Assembly: GCF_000759795.1 (NCBI RefSeq)
Contig: NZ_BBMZ01000013.1
Location: 147,215-211,214 of the forward strand
DNA from: Pseudescherichia vulneris NBRC 102420
GTDB taxonomy: Bacteria; Pseudomonadota; Gammaproteobacteria; Enterobacterales; Enterobacteriaceae
Length of the DNA stretch: 64,000 nt
Direction: 5' to 3'
The translations under genes were made by a program, and so were the position numbers. The notes under the pieces are model-generated. The model had not been told where the DNA came from and did no database searches. It saw only the letters and a list, made by a program, of their open reading frames with translations. This document shows positions 39,386-49,438 of the stretch, one piece after another. Positions within the stretch are counted from its first letter, which is position 1; every line of letters starts with the position of its first letter.

Positions 39386-40543
39386 ATGAAAACCATGAAA
39401 CATAAAGTGCTGAGCGCCACGATCGCGCTCACCGCCCTCGGCGGAGCAGTTGTAAACCCGGCCCAGGCCGATGACACCGTGATTATCGGTCTGGCTGGCC
39501 CGCTGACCGGCCCGTCGGCGCGTATCGGTAAGGATCTGGAGAACGGCGCGCAGCTCGCCATCGATGACGTGAATAAAACCCACCCGACGATTGGCGGCAA
39601 GGCGGTGACCTTTAAGCTGCAATCCGAGGACGATCAGTCCGACCCGCGTACCGCCGTTGCCGTGGCCCAGCGCCTGGTGGACAGCGAAGTGGCAGGGGTG
39701 GTCGGTCACTGGAACACCGGGACCAGCATTCCGGCTGCGCGTATCTATCACGATGCGGGCATCGCCCAAGTTGCTCCGGTCGCCACCGGTCATGCCTATA
39801 CCCAGCAGGGCTTTGACACCAGCTTCCGCGTCATGGGGCATGACGATGACGGCGGTGACTACGCGGCAAAATATGCCGTGCAGACGCTGAAGGCGAAGCG
39901 CATCGCGGTGATCGATGACCGTACCGCCTTTGGTCAGGGGCTGGCCGACGAGTTTATCAAGTCGCTGGAAGCGCAGGGCATCAAGCCGGTTGACCGCCAG
40001 TACGTTGATGAGAAGACCGTAGATTTCAACGCCGTGCTGACCGCCATCCGCAGCAAAAATGCCGATCTGGTCTTCTTCGGCGGCGTGGATAGCCAGGCGG
40101 CTCCGCTGGCGCGTCGTCTCAAGCAGCTGGGCATGAAGGCCACGCTGATGGGCGCGGGCGGCTTCGTGAGCCAGACCTTCCTGAGCCTGGCGCAGAAAGA
40201 GGGCGAGGGCGTGGTGGCCCTGGAGCCGGGTCTGCCGGTAGAGAAGATGCCGGGCGGGAAAGCGTTCGAGCAGGCCTACCAGTCTAAATACCATACCCAT
40301 ATCGAACTGCATGCGCCGTTTGCCTATGACGCCACCCGGGTGCTGATCGCCGCGATGCAGAAAGCCGACTCCGTTGACGCCGGTGACTATCTGCCTGCCC
40401 TGCGCGCCATCAGCTACACGGGCGTGACCGGCAATATTGCCTTTGACGAGCAGGGCAACCTGAAAAATCCATCCTTTACCGTCTACAAAGTGGTGAACGG
40501 TAAGTGGGAACCCCAGACCGTGCTGGGCGGAAGCGCGAAATAA
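39386..40543 (+). CDS. Periplasmic binding protein, Leu/Ile/Val-type
   Basis: 385 residues. Signal peptide MKTMKHKVLSATIALTALGG then cleavage after NPAQA. Mature part is a type I periplasmic binding fold: VIIGLAGPLTGPSARIGKDL at the start and VGHWNTGTSIPAARIYHDAGI where LivJ-family proteins hold the amino acid carboxylate (the residues after GH and the TS pair). The side-chain pocket cannot be read with confidence, so the ligand is open. It comes 27 bases behind the ATPase and 14 before the ATC-hydrolase family gene. Confidence 0.9.
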   Translation: MKTMKHKVLSATIALTALGGAVVNPAQADDTVIIGLAGPLTGPSARIGKDLENGAQLAIDDVNKTHPTIGGKAVTFKLQSEDDQSDPRTAVAVAQRLVDSEVAGVVGHWNTGTSIPAARIYHDAGIAQVAPVATGHAYTQQGFDTSFRVMGHDDDGGDYAAKYAVQTLKAKRIAVIDDRTAFGQGLADEFIKSLEAQGIKPVDRQYVDEKTVDFNAVLTAIRSKNADLVFFGGVDSQAAPLARRLKQLGMKATLMGAGGFVSQTFLSLAQKEGEGVVALEPGLPVEKMPGGKAFEQAYQSKYHTHIELHAPFAYDATRVLIAAMQKADSVDAGDYLPALRAISYTGVTGNIAFDEQGNLKNPSFTVYKVVNGKWEPQTVLGGSAK

Positions 40544-40557
40544 GCTGTGAGGCAATA

Positions 40558-41046
40558 ATGAGCTGTGAGCAAAAACAAGAGCTGGGCATTCTCGCCCGCC
40601 GTAAAATTGAAGCTGAAATAATTAAACCTATCTATGACATCCTGGTGCGCGAGGTGGGTAAAGCCCGCGCCCAGGCGGTGATTGGTGAAGCCATTGAGCA
40701 GGCGGCCATTCAGGCCGGGCAGAACTTTGCCGCCGCGGAGCCGAAAAAAGCGGATCTGCGCAGCTTCGTCGACCTGCAGTATCTCTGGGAGAAGGATAAC
40801 GCCCTCGACGTGCGGGTGATCGAAGACGACGGCCAGCGCTACGACTATGACGTGACGCGCTGCCGCTACGCCGAGATGTACCACGAGATGGGCCTCGGCG
40901 AGATCGGCCATCTGCTCTCCTGCGCGAGGGATGACAAGTTCATCGTCGGCTATGCGCCGGACGTTGAGCTGACCCGCACCCAGACCATTATGTCCGGTGC
41001 GCCGTGCTGCGATTTCCGCTATCGCGTTAAAGACAAGGAGGCGTGA
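40558..41046 (+). CDS. L-2-amino-thiazoline-4-carboxylate hydrolase family protein (AtcB-like)
   Basis: 162 residues from ATG 40558 (MSCEQKQELGILARRK) with a GAGG site; the frame also opens upstream inside the binding-protein gene. The C-terminal half carries the family block: DVTRCRYAEMYHEMG, GHLLSCARDDKF, and ELTRTQTIMSGAPCCDFRYR, with C102, C122, C150 and C151. In Pseudomonas this family opens the thiazoline ring of ATC to give N-carbamoyl-L-cysteine (or its S-form). No signal peptide, so it acts on imported substrate. The TGA shares one base with the ATG of the next gene. Family assignment is firm; the exact substrate here is inferred. Confidence 0.85.
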   Translation: MSCEQKQELGILARRKIEAEIIKPIYDILVREVGKARAQAVIGEAIEQAAIQAGQNFAAAEPKKADLRSFVDLQYLWEKDNALDVRVIEDDGQRYDYDVTRCRYAEMYHEMGLGEIGHLLSCARDDKFIVGYAPDVELTRTQTIMSGAPCCDFRYRVKDKEA

Positions 41047-42281
41047 TGGCCTCTCCTCTACAGGTGGATAGCGCGCGCCTGTGGCAGACGCTTAACGAGT
41101 TTGCCACGCTTGGCGCAACGGCGGGGGGCGGGGTGACCCGGCTGGCGCTGAGCGATGAGGATCGGCACGGACGCGACCTGCTCGCGACCTGGGCGCGTGA
41201 AGCGGGTTTTCGCTGTGAGGTTGATCGGCTGGGGAATATGTTTATTCGCCGGGCGGGCAGCAACCCGGATCTGGCTCCGGTACTCACCGGCTCGCACGGC
41301 GACTCCCAGCCGCTGGGCGGCAACTACGACGGCATCTATGGCGTGCTCGCCGGGCTGGAGGCGCTGCGCACCCTTAACGATCGCGGCATCACCACCGAGC
41401 GCGACCTCATTCTGGTGAACTGGACCAATGAAGAGGGGGCGCGTTTCGCCCCGGCGATGCTGGCCTCCGGCGTCTGGGCCGGGGTGTTCAGCGAAGCCTA
41501 TGCTCTGGCGCGGGAGGATCGCGACGGCATTAGCGTCGGCCAGGCGCTGGCGGCTATCGGCTATCAGGGCGAGCATCCTGCGGCGGCTATCCCGCTGCAC
41601 GCCTGCTACGAGCTGCATATCGAGCAGGGGCCGCTGCTTGAGGCAGAGGAGAGGGATATCGGCGTGGTTCATGCTGCTATGGGCCAGCGCTGGTATGAGA
41701 TCAACCTGACCGGCTTTGCTGCCCACGCAGGCACCACGCCGATGGATCTGCGTCGTGACGCTCTGTGCGCCTTTGCCGAGCTGACCCTGGCGGTAGAGGC
41801 CATTGGCCGCCGCTTTGCGCCGGACGGGCGCGCCACCGTGGGCAGCGTGCAGGTGACGCCTAACTCACGCAACGTCGTACCGTCAGCGGTCTTCTGCACC
41901 GTCGAGTTCCGCCATCCAGAGACCGCTGCGCTGGTAGCGATGGAGGCGGCGCTGGCTGAGGCGTTGGACGGGCTGTCGGCCCGCCGCATCGACGTCGCCT
42001 GGGAGCGCATCTTTGACTACGCGCCGGTGGACTTTGATAAGGGCTGTATCGCACGCATCGAGCAGGCGACCCGCGAACTGGGCTACTCTCAGCGCCGGAT
42101 GGTCTCCGGTGCCGGTCACGACGCCTGCTACGTTAATCGCGTAGCGCCCACGGCGATGATCTTTATCCCCTGCGAAAAGGGCATCAGCCATAACGAGGCG
42201 GAAAACATTACTCCTCAGTGGGCAGAGCGCGGGGCAAACGTGCTGCTCAACACCCTGCTGGCGGCGGCTAACGAACGCTGA
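41046..42281 (+). CDS. M20-family N-carbamoyl-L-amino acid hydrolase (AtcC/HyuC-like)
   Basis: 411 residues from ATG 41046, with a GTG one codon earlier as alternative. Zinc-dependent amidohydrolase of the allantoate/carbamoyl-amino-acid group. Metal ligands: H84 in GSHGD, D95 in GGNYDG, the glutamates of TNEEGARF (129-130), H191 in HIEQGP and the C-terminal GAGHDA. The lid/dimer domain lies at about 210-325 (GFAAHAGTTPMDLRRD). In the Pseudomonas ATC pathway the matching enzyme releases L-cysteine, CO2 and ammonia from N-carbamoyl-L-cysteine. Alternatives are hydantoin-derived or ureido substrates. Confidence 0.88.
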   Translation: MASPLQVDSARLWQTLNEFATLGATAGGGVTRLALSDEDRHGRDLLATWAREAGFRCEVDRLGNMFIRRAGSNPDLAPVLTGSHGDSQPLGGNYDGIYGVLAGLEALRTLNDRGITTERDLILVNWTNEEGARFAPAMLASGVWAGVFSEAYALAREDRDGISVGQALAAIGYQGEHPAAAIPLHACYELHIEQGPLLEAEERDIGVVHAAMGQRWYEINLTGFAAHAGTTPMDLRRDALCAFAELTLAVEAIGRRFAPDGRATVGSVQVTPNSRNVVPSAVFCTVEFRHPETAALVAMEAALAEALDGLSARRIDVAWERIFDYAPVDFDKGCIARIEQATRELGYSQRRMVSGAGHDACYVNRVAPTAMIFIPCEKGISHNEAENITPQWAERGANVLLNTLLAAANER

Positions 42282-42298
42282 TAGCTGTTAAGCGCAAC

Positions 42299-42332
42299 GC
42301 CCCGGAAAGTCATAGCGGCTTTTCGGGGCGAG
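42299..42332. terminator. Hairpin between convergent cluster end and mcbA
   Basis: CGCCCCG and CGGGGCG with an AAA/TTT extension form a long stem around a loop, 20 bases after the hydrolase stop and 12 before the mcbA stop. The U-run is weak on both strands, so it may be a bidirectional but imperfect terminator. Confidence 0.5.
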
Positions 42333-42343
42333 GTGAAGATAAC

Positions 42344-42607
42344 TCATTTGTAGATAGTGGCCGTGCCGTACATCTGGTTTTCACCGCCAGCGGCGTCAAT
42401 TACAAACCCTTTTGCGCCTTGCTCGCGGGCTTTTTCTGCCAGCTCGTCCTGGAGATCGTCCAGGCTTAGCGCGCCGTGGGCAGAGACCGTGCCCGCTGGG
42501 CGCAGCGTCCCGGTGTCGTCTCTCATCAACTGCTGGGGTGCGGCAAAGGCGCTAACCGTCATGGCGGAGAACGCCAGCGCGGCAGCCATTGCCAGATATT
42601 TTTTCAT
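42344..42607 (-). CDS. mcbA: DUF1471 periplasmic protein McbA
   Basis: 87 residues from the second of two consecutive ATG codons, chosen because its distance to the AGAGGA ribosome site is better. Signal peptide MKKYLAMAAALAFSAMTVSA, then the DUF1471 domain: GTLRPAGTVSAHGALSLDDL, AEKAREQGAKGFVIDAAGG and final YGTATIYK, close to E. coli McbA. McbA lowers colanic acid overproduction and biofilm mucoidy and is induced by McbR/YncC in E. coli. Same position before rlmF as in E. coli. Confidence 0.93.
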   Translation of the reverse strand: MKKYLAMAAALAFSAMTVSAFAAPQQLMRDDTGTLRPAGTVSAHGALSLDDLQDELAEKAREQGAKGFVIDAAGGENQMYGTATIYK

Positions 42608-42769
42608 CATGACATCCTCTTATAAAGAAACCGCAGCTTAAGTTTAGGCCCGGCGAAGAGCGGCTTACGGGCAAAAATTTCGGCAACATGCTGTGGTTTT
42701 TTGCATGAATGGCTGTTTACCGCGCTGGCTTCAGGGGGTATCTTACGCCGCTTATTACAGGAGAATGCC

Positions 42770-43708
42770 ATGAATGCCCAGAAGCCGGGGTTACACCCGC
42801 GTAACCGTCACCGCAGCCGCTACGATCTCGACGCCCTTTGTATCGACGAACCCAACCTGCGCGATTTTATTATCGCGACGCCTGCCGGTGAGCCGACGGT
42901 GAATTTTGCCGATCCCGAGGCCGTCAAGGCGTTGAACAAAGCGCTGCTGGCACACTTCTATGGGGTGAAGCACTGGGATATTCCTGAAGGTTTTCTCTGC
43001 CCGCCGGTGCCGGGACGGGCGGACTATATCCACCATCTGGCGGATCTGCTGGCGGAAACCAGCGTCGACGGTACGATCCCGCGCCAGGCGAGCGTGCTGG
43101 ATATCGGCACCGGCGCAAACTGCATCTATCCGCTGATTGGCCACCATGAATATGGCTGGCGCTTTACCGGCACCGAGATAGGTGATGCGGCTTTTGCCAG
43201 CGCCCAGGCGATTGTGACCGGTAATCCGGGCCTGACCCGCGCGGTGCGCCTGCGCCGCCAGAAAGATCCGGCCGCCATTCTCAACGGCATGATCCACAAG
43301 AACGAGCAGTACGATGCCACGCTGTGCAACCCACCGTTCCACGACTCGGCGGCAGCGGCGCAGGCGGGCAACGACCGCAAGCGGCGCAACCTTGGCCAGA
43401 GCGAGGCGAGCGGGCTTAACTTTGGTGGTCAGCAGCAGGAGCTGTGGTGCGAGGGTGGAGAAGTGGCGTTTATCAGCAAGATGATTGCCGAGAGCCAGGC
43501 CTTTGGCCGTCAGGTGCTGTGGTTCACCTCGCTGGTGTCACGCGGCGAGAACCTGCCTCCGCTCTATCGCGCCCTGACCGCTGCCGGGGCGGTGAAGGTC
43601 GTGAAAAAAGAGATGGCCCAGGGGCAGAAGCAGAGCCGCTTCATTGCCTGGACCTTCCTGGATGAGGCCCAGCGTCGCCGCTGGGCACAGACGCGGTTTA
43701 AAGCGTAG
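42770..43708 (+). CDS. rlmF: 23S rRNA m6A1618 methyltransferase RlmF
   Basis: 312 residues from ATG 42770 with an AGGAG site; the frame opens 23 codons earlier but those residues are not part of the family. Methyltransferase features: [14 protein letters not shown] (motif I), [12 protein letters not shown] with catalytic NPPF, and [16 protein letters not shown]. Modifies A1618 of 23S rRNA. Ends 11 bases inside the convergent ybiO. Confidence 0.95.
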   Translation: MNAQKPGLHPRNRHRSRYDLDALCIDEPNLRDFIIATPAGEPTVNFADPEAVKALNKALLAHFYGVKHWDIPEGFLCPPVPGRADYIHHLADLLAETSVDGTIPRQASVLDIGTGANCIYPLIGHHEYGWRFTGTEIGDAAFASAQAIVTGNPGLTRAVRLRRQKDPAAILNGMIHKNEQYDATLCNPPFHDSAAAAQAGNDRKRRNLGQSEASGLNFGGQQQELWCEGGEVAFISKMIAESQAFGRQVLWFTSLVSRGENLPPLYRALTAAGAVKVVKKEMAQGQKQSRFIAWTFLDEAQRRRWAQTRFKA

Positions 43709-45953
43709 GTTGTGCAGGGGGCAAGGTCTGTCCGCCCCCTGGCTCTGCGGCCCCCGGCTGCCCGGCCGCTGGGTTAGCCAGCATCTGGTAGGTCTGCACC
43801 GGCGGGCGCACATCGGCAAGGTCAAAGTGCTTTTTCACCATGCTGTCGAGGGCAAAGCGCACCGTCCACTGCTTCAGCGGCTGGGTGGTAAAGGTCACCC
43901 GCAGCGTGAAGGCGGTGTTGGTCAGGCCCACAATGCCCACAAAGCTTGGCTCGCCAATGATCAGCTTGCGAATATCCTCCTGCTCCATCAGCTCACCCAC
44001 CGCTGCCTTCAGCGCATTATTGGCTTTCTCCGCATCCTCATGGCGATCGACATCGTAGTTCGCCACTATCGACCCAATCCCGCGCACAAAGTTGGCAAAG
44101 GTGGTGATCGATGACCACGGAATGATGTGGTAGGCCCCGGTATCCTGGCGCACACCAACGGAGCGGATCGACATTCGCTCTACCGTGCCGGTTAGCGGCC
44201 CGATGGTGACCAGATCCCCGGTGTTCATCCCGTTCTCAAACTGGATAAAGATCCCGGTGATAATATCTTTTACCAGGGTTTGCGCCCCGAAGGAGATGGC
44301 CAGGCCCAGGGCCCCGGCACCGGCCAGCAGCGGAGCAATGTTCACCCCGATCTCTGAGAGCACAATCATCACCGTAATAGTGCTGATCACCACCGCCAAT
44401 GCGTTGCGGAACAGGGTGAGCAGGGTGCGGGTACGGGCGCTGGGCAGCGGCCGACCGTGAATATCCGAGGAGAGCCGGTTTTCGATCAGGCTCGCTAGCA
44501 CGGTCCAGCCCACCGCCGAGAAGAAGAGGATCAGCGCGATACGGATCAGAATATCGACGGCTTTCTCTCCCGCCCCGTAGTGCAGCCAGTTCCAGAAATC
44601 GAACAGGCCCCACGCGCTGAGCAGCAGCATGATGGCGACAATCACGGTGAGAAAACGCGCTACCTTCAGCGCCGTCGACAGCCAGCCGTTGACCCGCTTT
44701 TGCAGCTCAGGGTAGTTACGCTGCACCTGAGCGGAGAGGGTGATCCGTTTGGCAATCCAGCGCGACAGCATGCCGGAAACAAAGGCCGCAATGCCGATAA
44801 TCGCCAGGCTGCGCACCGTCGCGCCCATCATAAATTTCAGGCTGTTACCCGGATCGAACAGCGAGAAGAAGAACAGCACCACGAAATAAGCGCTGGCGAG
44901 CCAGTGCCAGATCAGCGCAAAGGCGCGAATAAACAGGCTAAAGAAGGCCAGCGAGCGATCGGCAAGGTGGTGGAGATTCTCATAGACCGTGGTCTTGTTG
45001 TGAAAAATAAGATAGAGCGCCCAGGTAGTGATACAGAGCATGATCAGCACGTTCGCCAGCGCGCCAAACTGAACGTTAACCTGGTTAGAGATGATCGGCA
45101 CGGCGACCAGCAGGCCATAGCCTATTAGGCTGCTCAGGGCACTCAGGCGCAGGTGCCAATACTTCGCCGCCTCGTTTTTTATCGAGAAAGGACGCAGATC
45201 GGGGAAGCGCGGGCAGAAAATCAGGCGCAGGATCGCCTTGAAGAACTCAATGAGTGCAAAGGCGTTGAGGAACAGGCTCTGCTGAAAGGCAATGGTACGG
45301 TTGCCGCCGTTGAGGTTATCGCTCAACAGCTGACCGACAAAGAGGGTGAGCGCCAGCAGCAGCAGGTCGATAATAAACGCTCCGACGATCATCGCAGGCA
45401 GCTGTAACCAGTTGGCCCTGTCATGATTCTTGCGGCGTCCCCATTTGCCCATCTTGCGGTAGAGCGGGAAGGCGCAGAGGCGCACCAGCCAGTAGAAGAC
45501 ACAGACCAGCCCGGCGAGCAGCAGGAAGTGACCGGCGGCGTTGATAAAGGTCTGTGGGTTAAAGGTCTTGTGCGGCGAGCCGGTAATATTGCGGTAGAGC
45601 TGGGCAAAGCGCGACGACAGCTCCTGACCGAAATGCTGGCTGACCTCCTGCACGTTCTCCAGCACCGTCTTCTCTTCGGCGACCTCTTCCGGCGGGGCGA
45701 TGGTGGGCATCGGCTCCGGCGGCGGCGTGGCGGCAACCTTACGTAGTTGACCGATCAGCTCTTCCCGGGAGCTGGTGTTCTCCAACACGTCCGCTAGCGC
45801 GCCGTAGGCGGCTTTCTTCTGCTCCAGATCCGGCTCGGCGGCCGGTGCCGTCTCGTTGGTGGCAGGCGCTGCGGACGTGGAGGTGACGCCAGGAATGGTG
45901 GCCGCGTGAAGCGGCATAATGAATAGGCTAAGCAGCAGCAGTAACCATGGCAC
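43698..45953 (-). CDS. ybiO: Mechanosensitive channel YbiO (MscS family)
   Basis: 751 residues from the GTG at 45953, supported by AGGAG six bases before it; a TTG nine codons upstream is the other possibility but would place that ribosome site inside the gene. Signal peptide [17 protein letters not shown], a periplasmic N-terminal region, about 11 helices and the MscS pore helix and beta domain: [21 protein letters not shown] (residues about 540-560), then [18 protein letters not shown]. Provides intermediate-conductance osmotic protection. Proline-rich C-terminal tail. Confidence 0.95.
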   Translation of the reverse strand: MPWLLLLLSLFIMPLHAATIPGVTSTSAAPATNETAPAAEPDLEQKKAAYGALADVLENTSSREELIGQLRKVAATPPPEPMPTIAPPEEVAEEKTVLENVQEVSQHFGQELSSRFAQLYRNITGSPHKTFNPQTFINAAGHFLLLAGLVCVFYWLVRLCAFPLYRKMGKWGRRKNHDRANWLQLPAMIVGAFIIDLLLLALTLFVGQLLSDNLNGGNRTIAFQQSLFLNAFALIEFFKAILRLIFCPRFPDLRPFSIKNEAAKYWHLRLSALSSLIGYGLLVAVPIISNQVNVQFGALANVLIMLCITTWALYLIFHNKTTVYENLHHLADRSLAFFSLFIRAFALIWHWLASAYFVVLFFFSLFDPGNSLKFMMGATVRSLAIIGIAAFVSGMLSRWIAKRITLSAQVQRNYPELQKRVNGWLSTALKVARFLTVIVAIMLLLSAWGLFDFWNWLHYGAGEKAVDILIRIALILFFSAVGWTVLASLIENRLSSDIHGRPLPSARTRTLLTLFRNALAVVISTITVMIVLSEIGVNIAPLLAGAGALGLAISFGAQTLVKDIITGIFIQFENGMNTGDLVTIGPLTGTVERMSIRSVGVRQDTGAYHIIPWSSITTFANFVRGIGSIVANYDVDRHEDAEKANNALKAAVGELMEQEDIRKLIIGEPSFVGIVGLTNTAFTLRVTFTTQPLKQWTVRFALDSMVKKHFDLADVRPPVQTYQMLANPAAGQPGAAEPGGGQTLPPAQPTL

Positions 45954-46044
45954 GGTCTCTCTCCTGAGAAAATAGTGCAAAAAGATAAGTATAGATGCTG
46001 CCAGCGCTGCGCCTGGAAATGGGAGGAATCCGGGGGGAAGAAAA

Positions 46045-46072
46045 AAACGCTCCCCGGAAGGAGAGCGTTAAT
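46045..46072 (-). terminator. Intrinsic terminator after glnQ
   Basis: On the minus strand AACGCTC, loop, GAGCGTT is followed by at least five U residues; it begins a few bases after the glnQ stop. Confidence 0.88.
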
Positions 46073-46075
46073 AAA

Positions 46076-46798
46076 TCAGGAGACGTGCTGGAGGAACTCT
46101 TGCAGACGCGGGCTGGGCGGGTTCTCAATAAGCTGCTGCGGATTGCCGTCTTCAGCAATGCGGCCCTTGTCGATAAAGATCAGCCGCGAGGCGACCTTCT
46201 CCGCAAAGCCGATCTCGTGGGTCACGATCACCATCGTCATGCCCTCTTCGGCCAGGTCCTGCATCACCTTCAGCACCTCGTGGCGCAGCTCAGGGTCAAG
46301 GGCCGAAGTCGGCTCATCAAACAGCATCATCTTCGGCTTCACCGCCAGCGCACGGGCAATCGCCACGCGCTGCTGCTGACCGCCGGAGAGTTCAGACGGA
46401 TAGTGGTGAGCGCGCTCGGCCAGGCCGACCTTCGCCAGCAGCGCATTCGCCAGCGTCTCCGCCTCGCTTTTACTTGCCCCACGCACGCGCAGCGGGCCAA
46501 ACATCACGTTCTCCAGCGCCGTCAGGTGCGGGAAGAGGTAGAACTGCTGGAACACCATGCCGGCTTCCTGACGGATCAGGCGCTCATCGACCTTCGGATC
46601 GTTGACCTTCAGACCATCGACGATCAGATCGCCGCTAGTGATCTCTTCCAGCTTGTTGATGCAGCGCAGCAGCGTCGACTTACCGGAGCCGGAAGGGCCA
46701 ATGATGACCACCACTTCGCCCTGGGTAATGTTCAGGTCGATGTTATGCAGCACCTGGGTTTTACCAAAGTGCTTGGAGACGTTTTTAAATTCAATCAC
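46076..46798 (-). CDS. glnQ: Glutamine ABC transporter ATPase
   Basis: 240 residues. Walker [10 protein letters not shown], signature [15 protein letters not shown], Walker [14 protein letters not shown] and H-loop VTHEIGFA are intact. Polar amino acid importer subfamily. ATG overlaps the glnP stop by four bases. Third gene of glnHPQ. Confidence 0.98.
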   Translation of the reverse strand: MIEFKNVSKHFGKTQVLHNIDLNITQGEVVVIIGPSGSGKSTLLRCINKLEEITSGDLIVDGLKVNDPKVDERLIRQEAGMVFQQFYLFPHLTALENVMFGPLRVRGASKSEAETLANALLAKVGLAERAHHYPSELSGGQQQRVAIARALAVKPKMMLFDEPTSALDPELRHEVLKVMQDLAEEGMTMVIVTHEIGFAEKVASRLIFIDKGRIAEDGNPQQLIENPPSPRLQEFLQHVS

Positions 46799-47454
46799 AG
46801 GATTTTCATCCTTCTTTCCAGACGACGCAAAATAAAGCTCAGCACCAGGGTGATGATGAGATAGAACACCGCCACGGCGCTCCAGATCTCCAGTGCACGG
46901 AAGTTACCGGCAATAATCTCCTGGCCCTGGCGAGTCAGTTCGGCCACGCCGATAACAATAAACAGCGAGGTATCTTTGATGCTGATGATCCACTGATTAC
47001 CCAGCGGCGGCAGCATACGGCGCAGCGCCAGGGGCAGGATCACCCGGCGAATGGTCTCGCGCTTAGAGAGGCCCAGCGCCAGGCCCGCTTCGCTGAAGCC
47101 TTTATGGATCGAGAGCACCGCGCCGCGGGTAATTTCAGCGATGTAGGCCCCGGAGTTGATCATGATGGTGACAACGGCGGCGCTGAACGGGTCGATGCGC
47201 AGATCGTTGAAGGCCATCGGCAGGGCGAAGTAGATAAACATCACCTGCACGACGATAGGCGTCCCGCGAATGATCTCGATAAATACCAGTGCGATGTGGT
47301 TTGCTATCCAGCCGCCGAAGCTGCGGGCGAAACCGGCTGCAAGGCCGATAATCAAACCACCCGCCAGACCGAGGACCGAGATCCACAGGGTCATTTTGAC
47401 GCCTTCAAACAAAATAGGAATGGCAGGCCAGATGGCACTCCAGTCAAACTGCAT
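46795..47454 (-). CDS. glnP: Glutamine ABC transporter permease
   Basis: 219 residues, five helices. HisMQ-type permease with [17 protein letters not shown] and the EAA loop [20 protein letters not shown] (region residues about 135-154), which docks on GlnQ. Separated from glnH by about 90 bp that contain a REP. Confidence 0.97.
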   Translation of the reverse strand: MQFDWSAIWPAIPILFEGVKMTLWISVLGLAGGLIIGLAAGFARSFGGWIANHIALVFIEIIRGTPIVVQVMFIYFALPMAFNDLRIDPFSAAVVTIMINSGAYIAEITRGAVLSIHKGFSEAGLALGLSKRETIRRVILPLALRRMLPPLGNQWIISIKDTSLFIVIGVAELTRQGQEIIAGNFRALEIWSAVAVFYLIITLVLSFILRRLERRMKIL

Positions 47455-47490
47455 GATGAATTCCTGTATACCGTGGTGAAAAACTTAAAA

Positions 47491-47525
47491 TGTAGGCCCG
47501 GTAAGCGCGAGCGCCACCGGGCGTT
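47491..47525. repeat. REP element between glnH and glnP
   Basis: TGTAGGCCCGGTAAGCG and CGCCACCGGGCGTTACA are opposed arms of a REP hairpin. Lying behind glnH inside the operon, it may keep the binding-protein part of the message more stable than the downstream part. Confidence 0.8.
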
Positions 47526-47546
47526 ACAAGCCTGAATCAGGCAAAT

Positions 47547-48401
<855 letters not shown>

Positions 48402-48428
48402 TCAAAAATTATGCATCCATAACCGCCA

Positions 48429-48458
48429 TGCACCATCCTGGGGCGCCATTCTGGTGCG
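48429..48458. promoter_or_regulatory. Two overlapping NtrC boxes
   Basis: TGCACCATCCTGGGGCG (48429-48445) and GGCGCCATTCTGGTGCG (48442-48458) each match TGCACCA-N-TTGGTGCA with a few mismatches, the strong half-sites being the outer ones. They share four bases and lie about 100 bp upstream of the sigma-54 promoter, as at E. coli glnHp2. Confidence 0.8.
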
Positions 48459-48661
48459 CTGCTGGCTTGTTACACAATATGCTGCTATTAAGCGCAGAAA
48501 GCGGCCATAAAACAACCCTTGATTAACGATTGTGTGAGGTAATTATTACAAGTGATTTACTTTATTGCGGAGAGAGGAGAGCGGTATGACAGAGGGGTTG
48601 CACCAGAAAAGTGCAAAGCCCCCTCCCGGGCGGGGAGAGGGTCATAGATAAAACGTATGTT

Positions 48662-49165
48662 TTATTCGATGTTGGATTCGATGAACCACAGGAATTTATC
48701 CAGGTCGCGGGAGGCCGCAGTCAGGATATCAGCGGTATCTTCATCTTTCGCTTCTTCGATAGATTTACGCACGTCGTTAGCAACAATGGCATAGCGATCG
48801 GCCAGCTCTTTCAGGTGATCCTGAACGCTGTGGATATCCAGCGGGTAGCTTTTCAGCGGAGTCTTGCTGTTAACGACCTGAGTCGTACCCAGTGCAACAC
48901 CACCTAACTGAACCGCACGCTCGGCGATGGTGTCCAGATGGTCGGTCAGGGTGGTACGGAAGCCGTCCAGCATTTCGTGCACGCCAATGAAGTTAGCGCC
49001 GCGCATATTCCAGTGGGCCTGTTTAGTGATCAGAGACAGGTCAATGAACTGGGTCACCTGGCGATTCAGCAGCTCAATAGTCGCTTTTTTATCGTTATCC
49101 GCTACATCGTTGCGAGTATAAAGCAGATCGGATGATTTCGTTTTTACCAGTTTAGCGGTACTCAT
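48662..49165 (-). CDS. dps: DNA-protecting ferritin-like protein Dps
   Basis: 167 residues from ATG 49165 ([13 protein letters not shown]), the E. coli length. Dodecameric ferritin-like protein that oxidises iron with hydrogen peroxide and compacts DNA in stationary phase. Ferroxidase ligands H51, H63, D67, D78 and E82 are all present. The lysine-bearing N-terminal tail used for DNA binding is kept (K5, K8, K10). Confidence 0.98.
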   Translation of the reverse strand: MSTAKLVKTKSSDLLYTRNDVADNDKKATIELLNRQVTQFIDLSLITKQAHWNMRGANFIGVHEMLDGFRTTLTDHLDTIAERAVQLGGVALGTTQVVNSKTPLKSYPLDIHSVQDHLKELADRYAIVANDVRKSIEEAKDEDTADILTAASRDLDKFLWFIESNIE

Positions 49166-49212
49166 AATCTCATATCCTCTTGATGTGTGTTCCCAGGTAA
49201 TTACTGGAGCTA

Positions 49213-49218
49213 AGTATA
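49213..49218 (-). promoter_or_regulatory. Probable -10 element of dps
   Basis: Minus strand TGCTATACTT contains TATACT preceded by C, as in sigma-38-responsive promoters, about 48 bases before the dps start. No clear OxyR or IHF site could be assigned by eye in the remaining 220 bases up to rhtA. Confidence 0.5.
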
Positions 49219-49438
49219 GCACCGGTTTTGGTCTTTGCTATTTTGGCTGTTCCTATCGGTCCAATAGTAATAACGAGGGTGCAAAAGGCTATTTTTTACA
49301 TATCAGTAACTTACGCATAACCAGGGAGACGATTCTTAATTTTATATAAGACGTTGAGAATGTTAATGAATATTATTCAAGGCGAGTGGCGAAGGCAGGG
49401 GGATATTTTGCACGGTGCGAGACCGTGCAGATAAATAA

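Noticed and set aside
39338..40555. 405-codon frame antisense to the binding protein gene
   Set aside because: Mirror of a clear coding sequence with signal peptide; no ribosome site or motif on the antisense strand.
49410..49428. Hairpin GCACGGT / ACCGTGC near the rhtA stop as intrinsic terminator
   Set aside because: No U-run follows on either strand; it may only be a stable 3' end.
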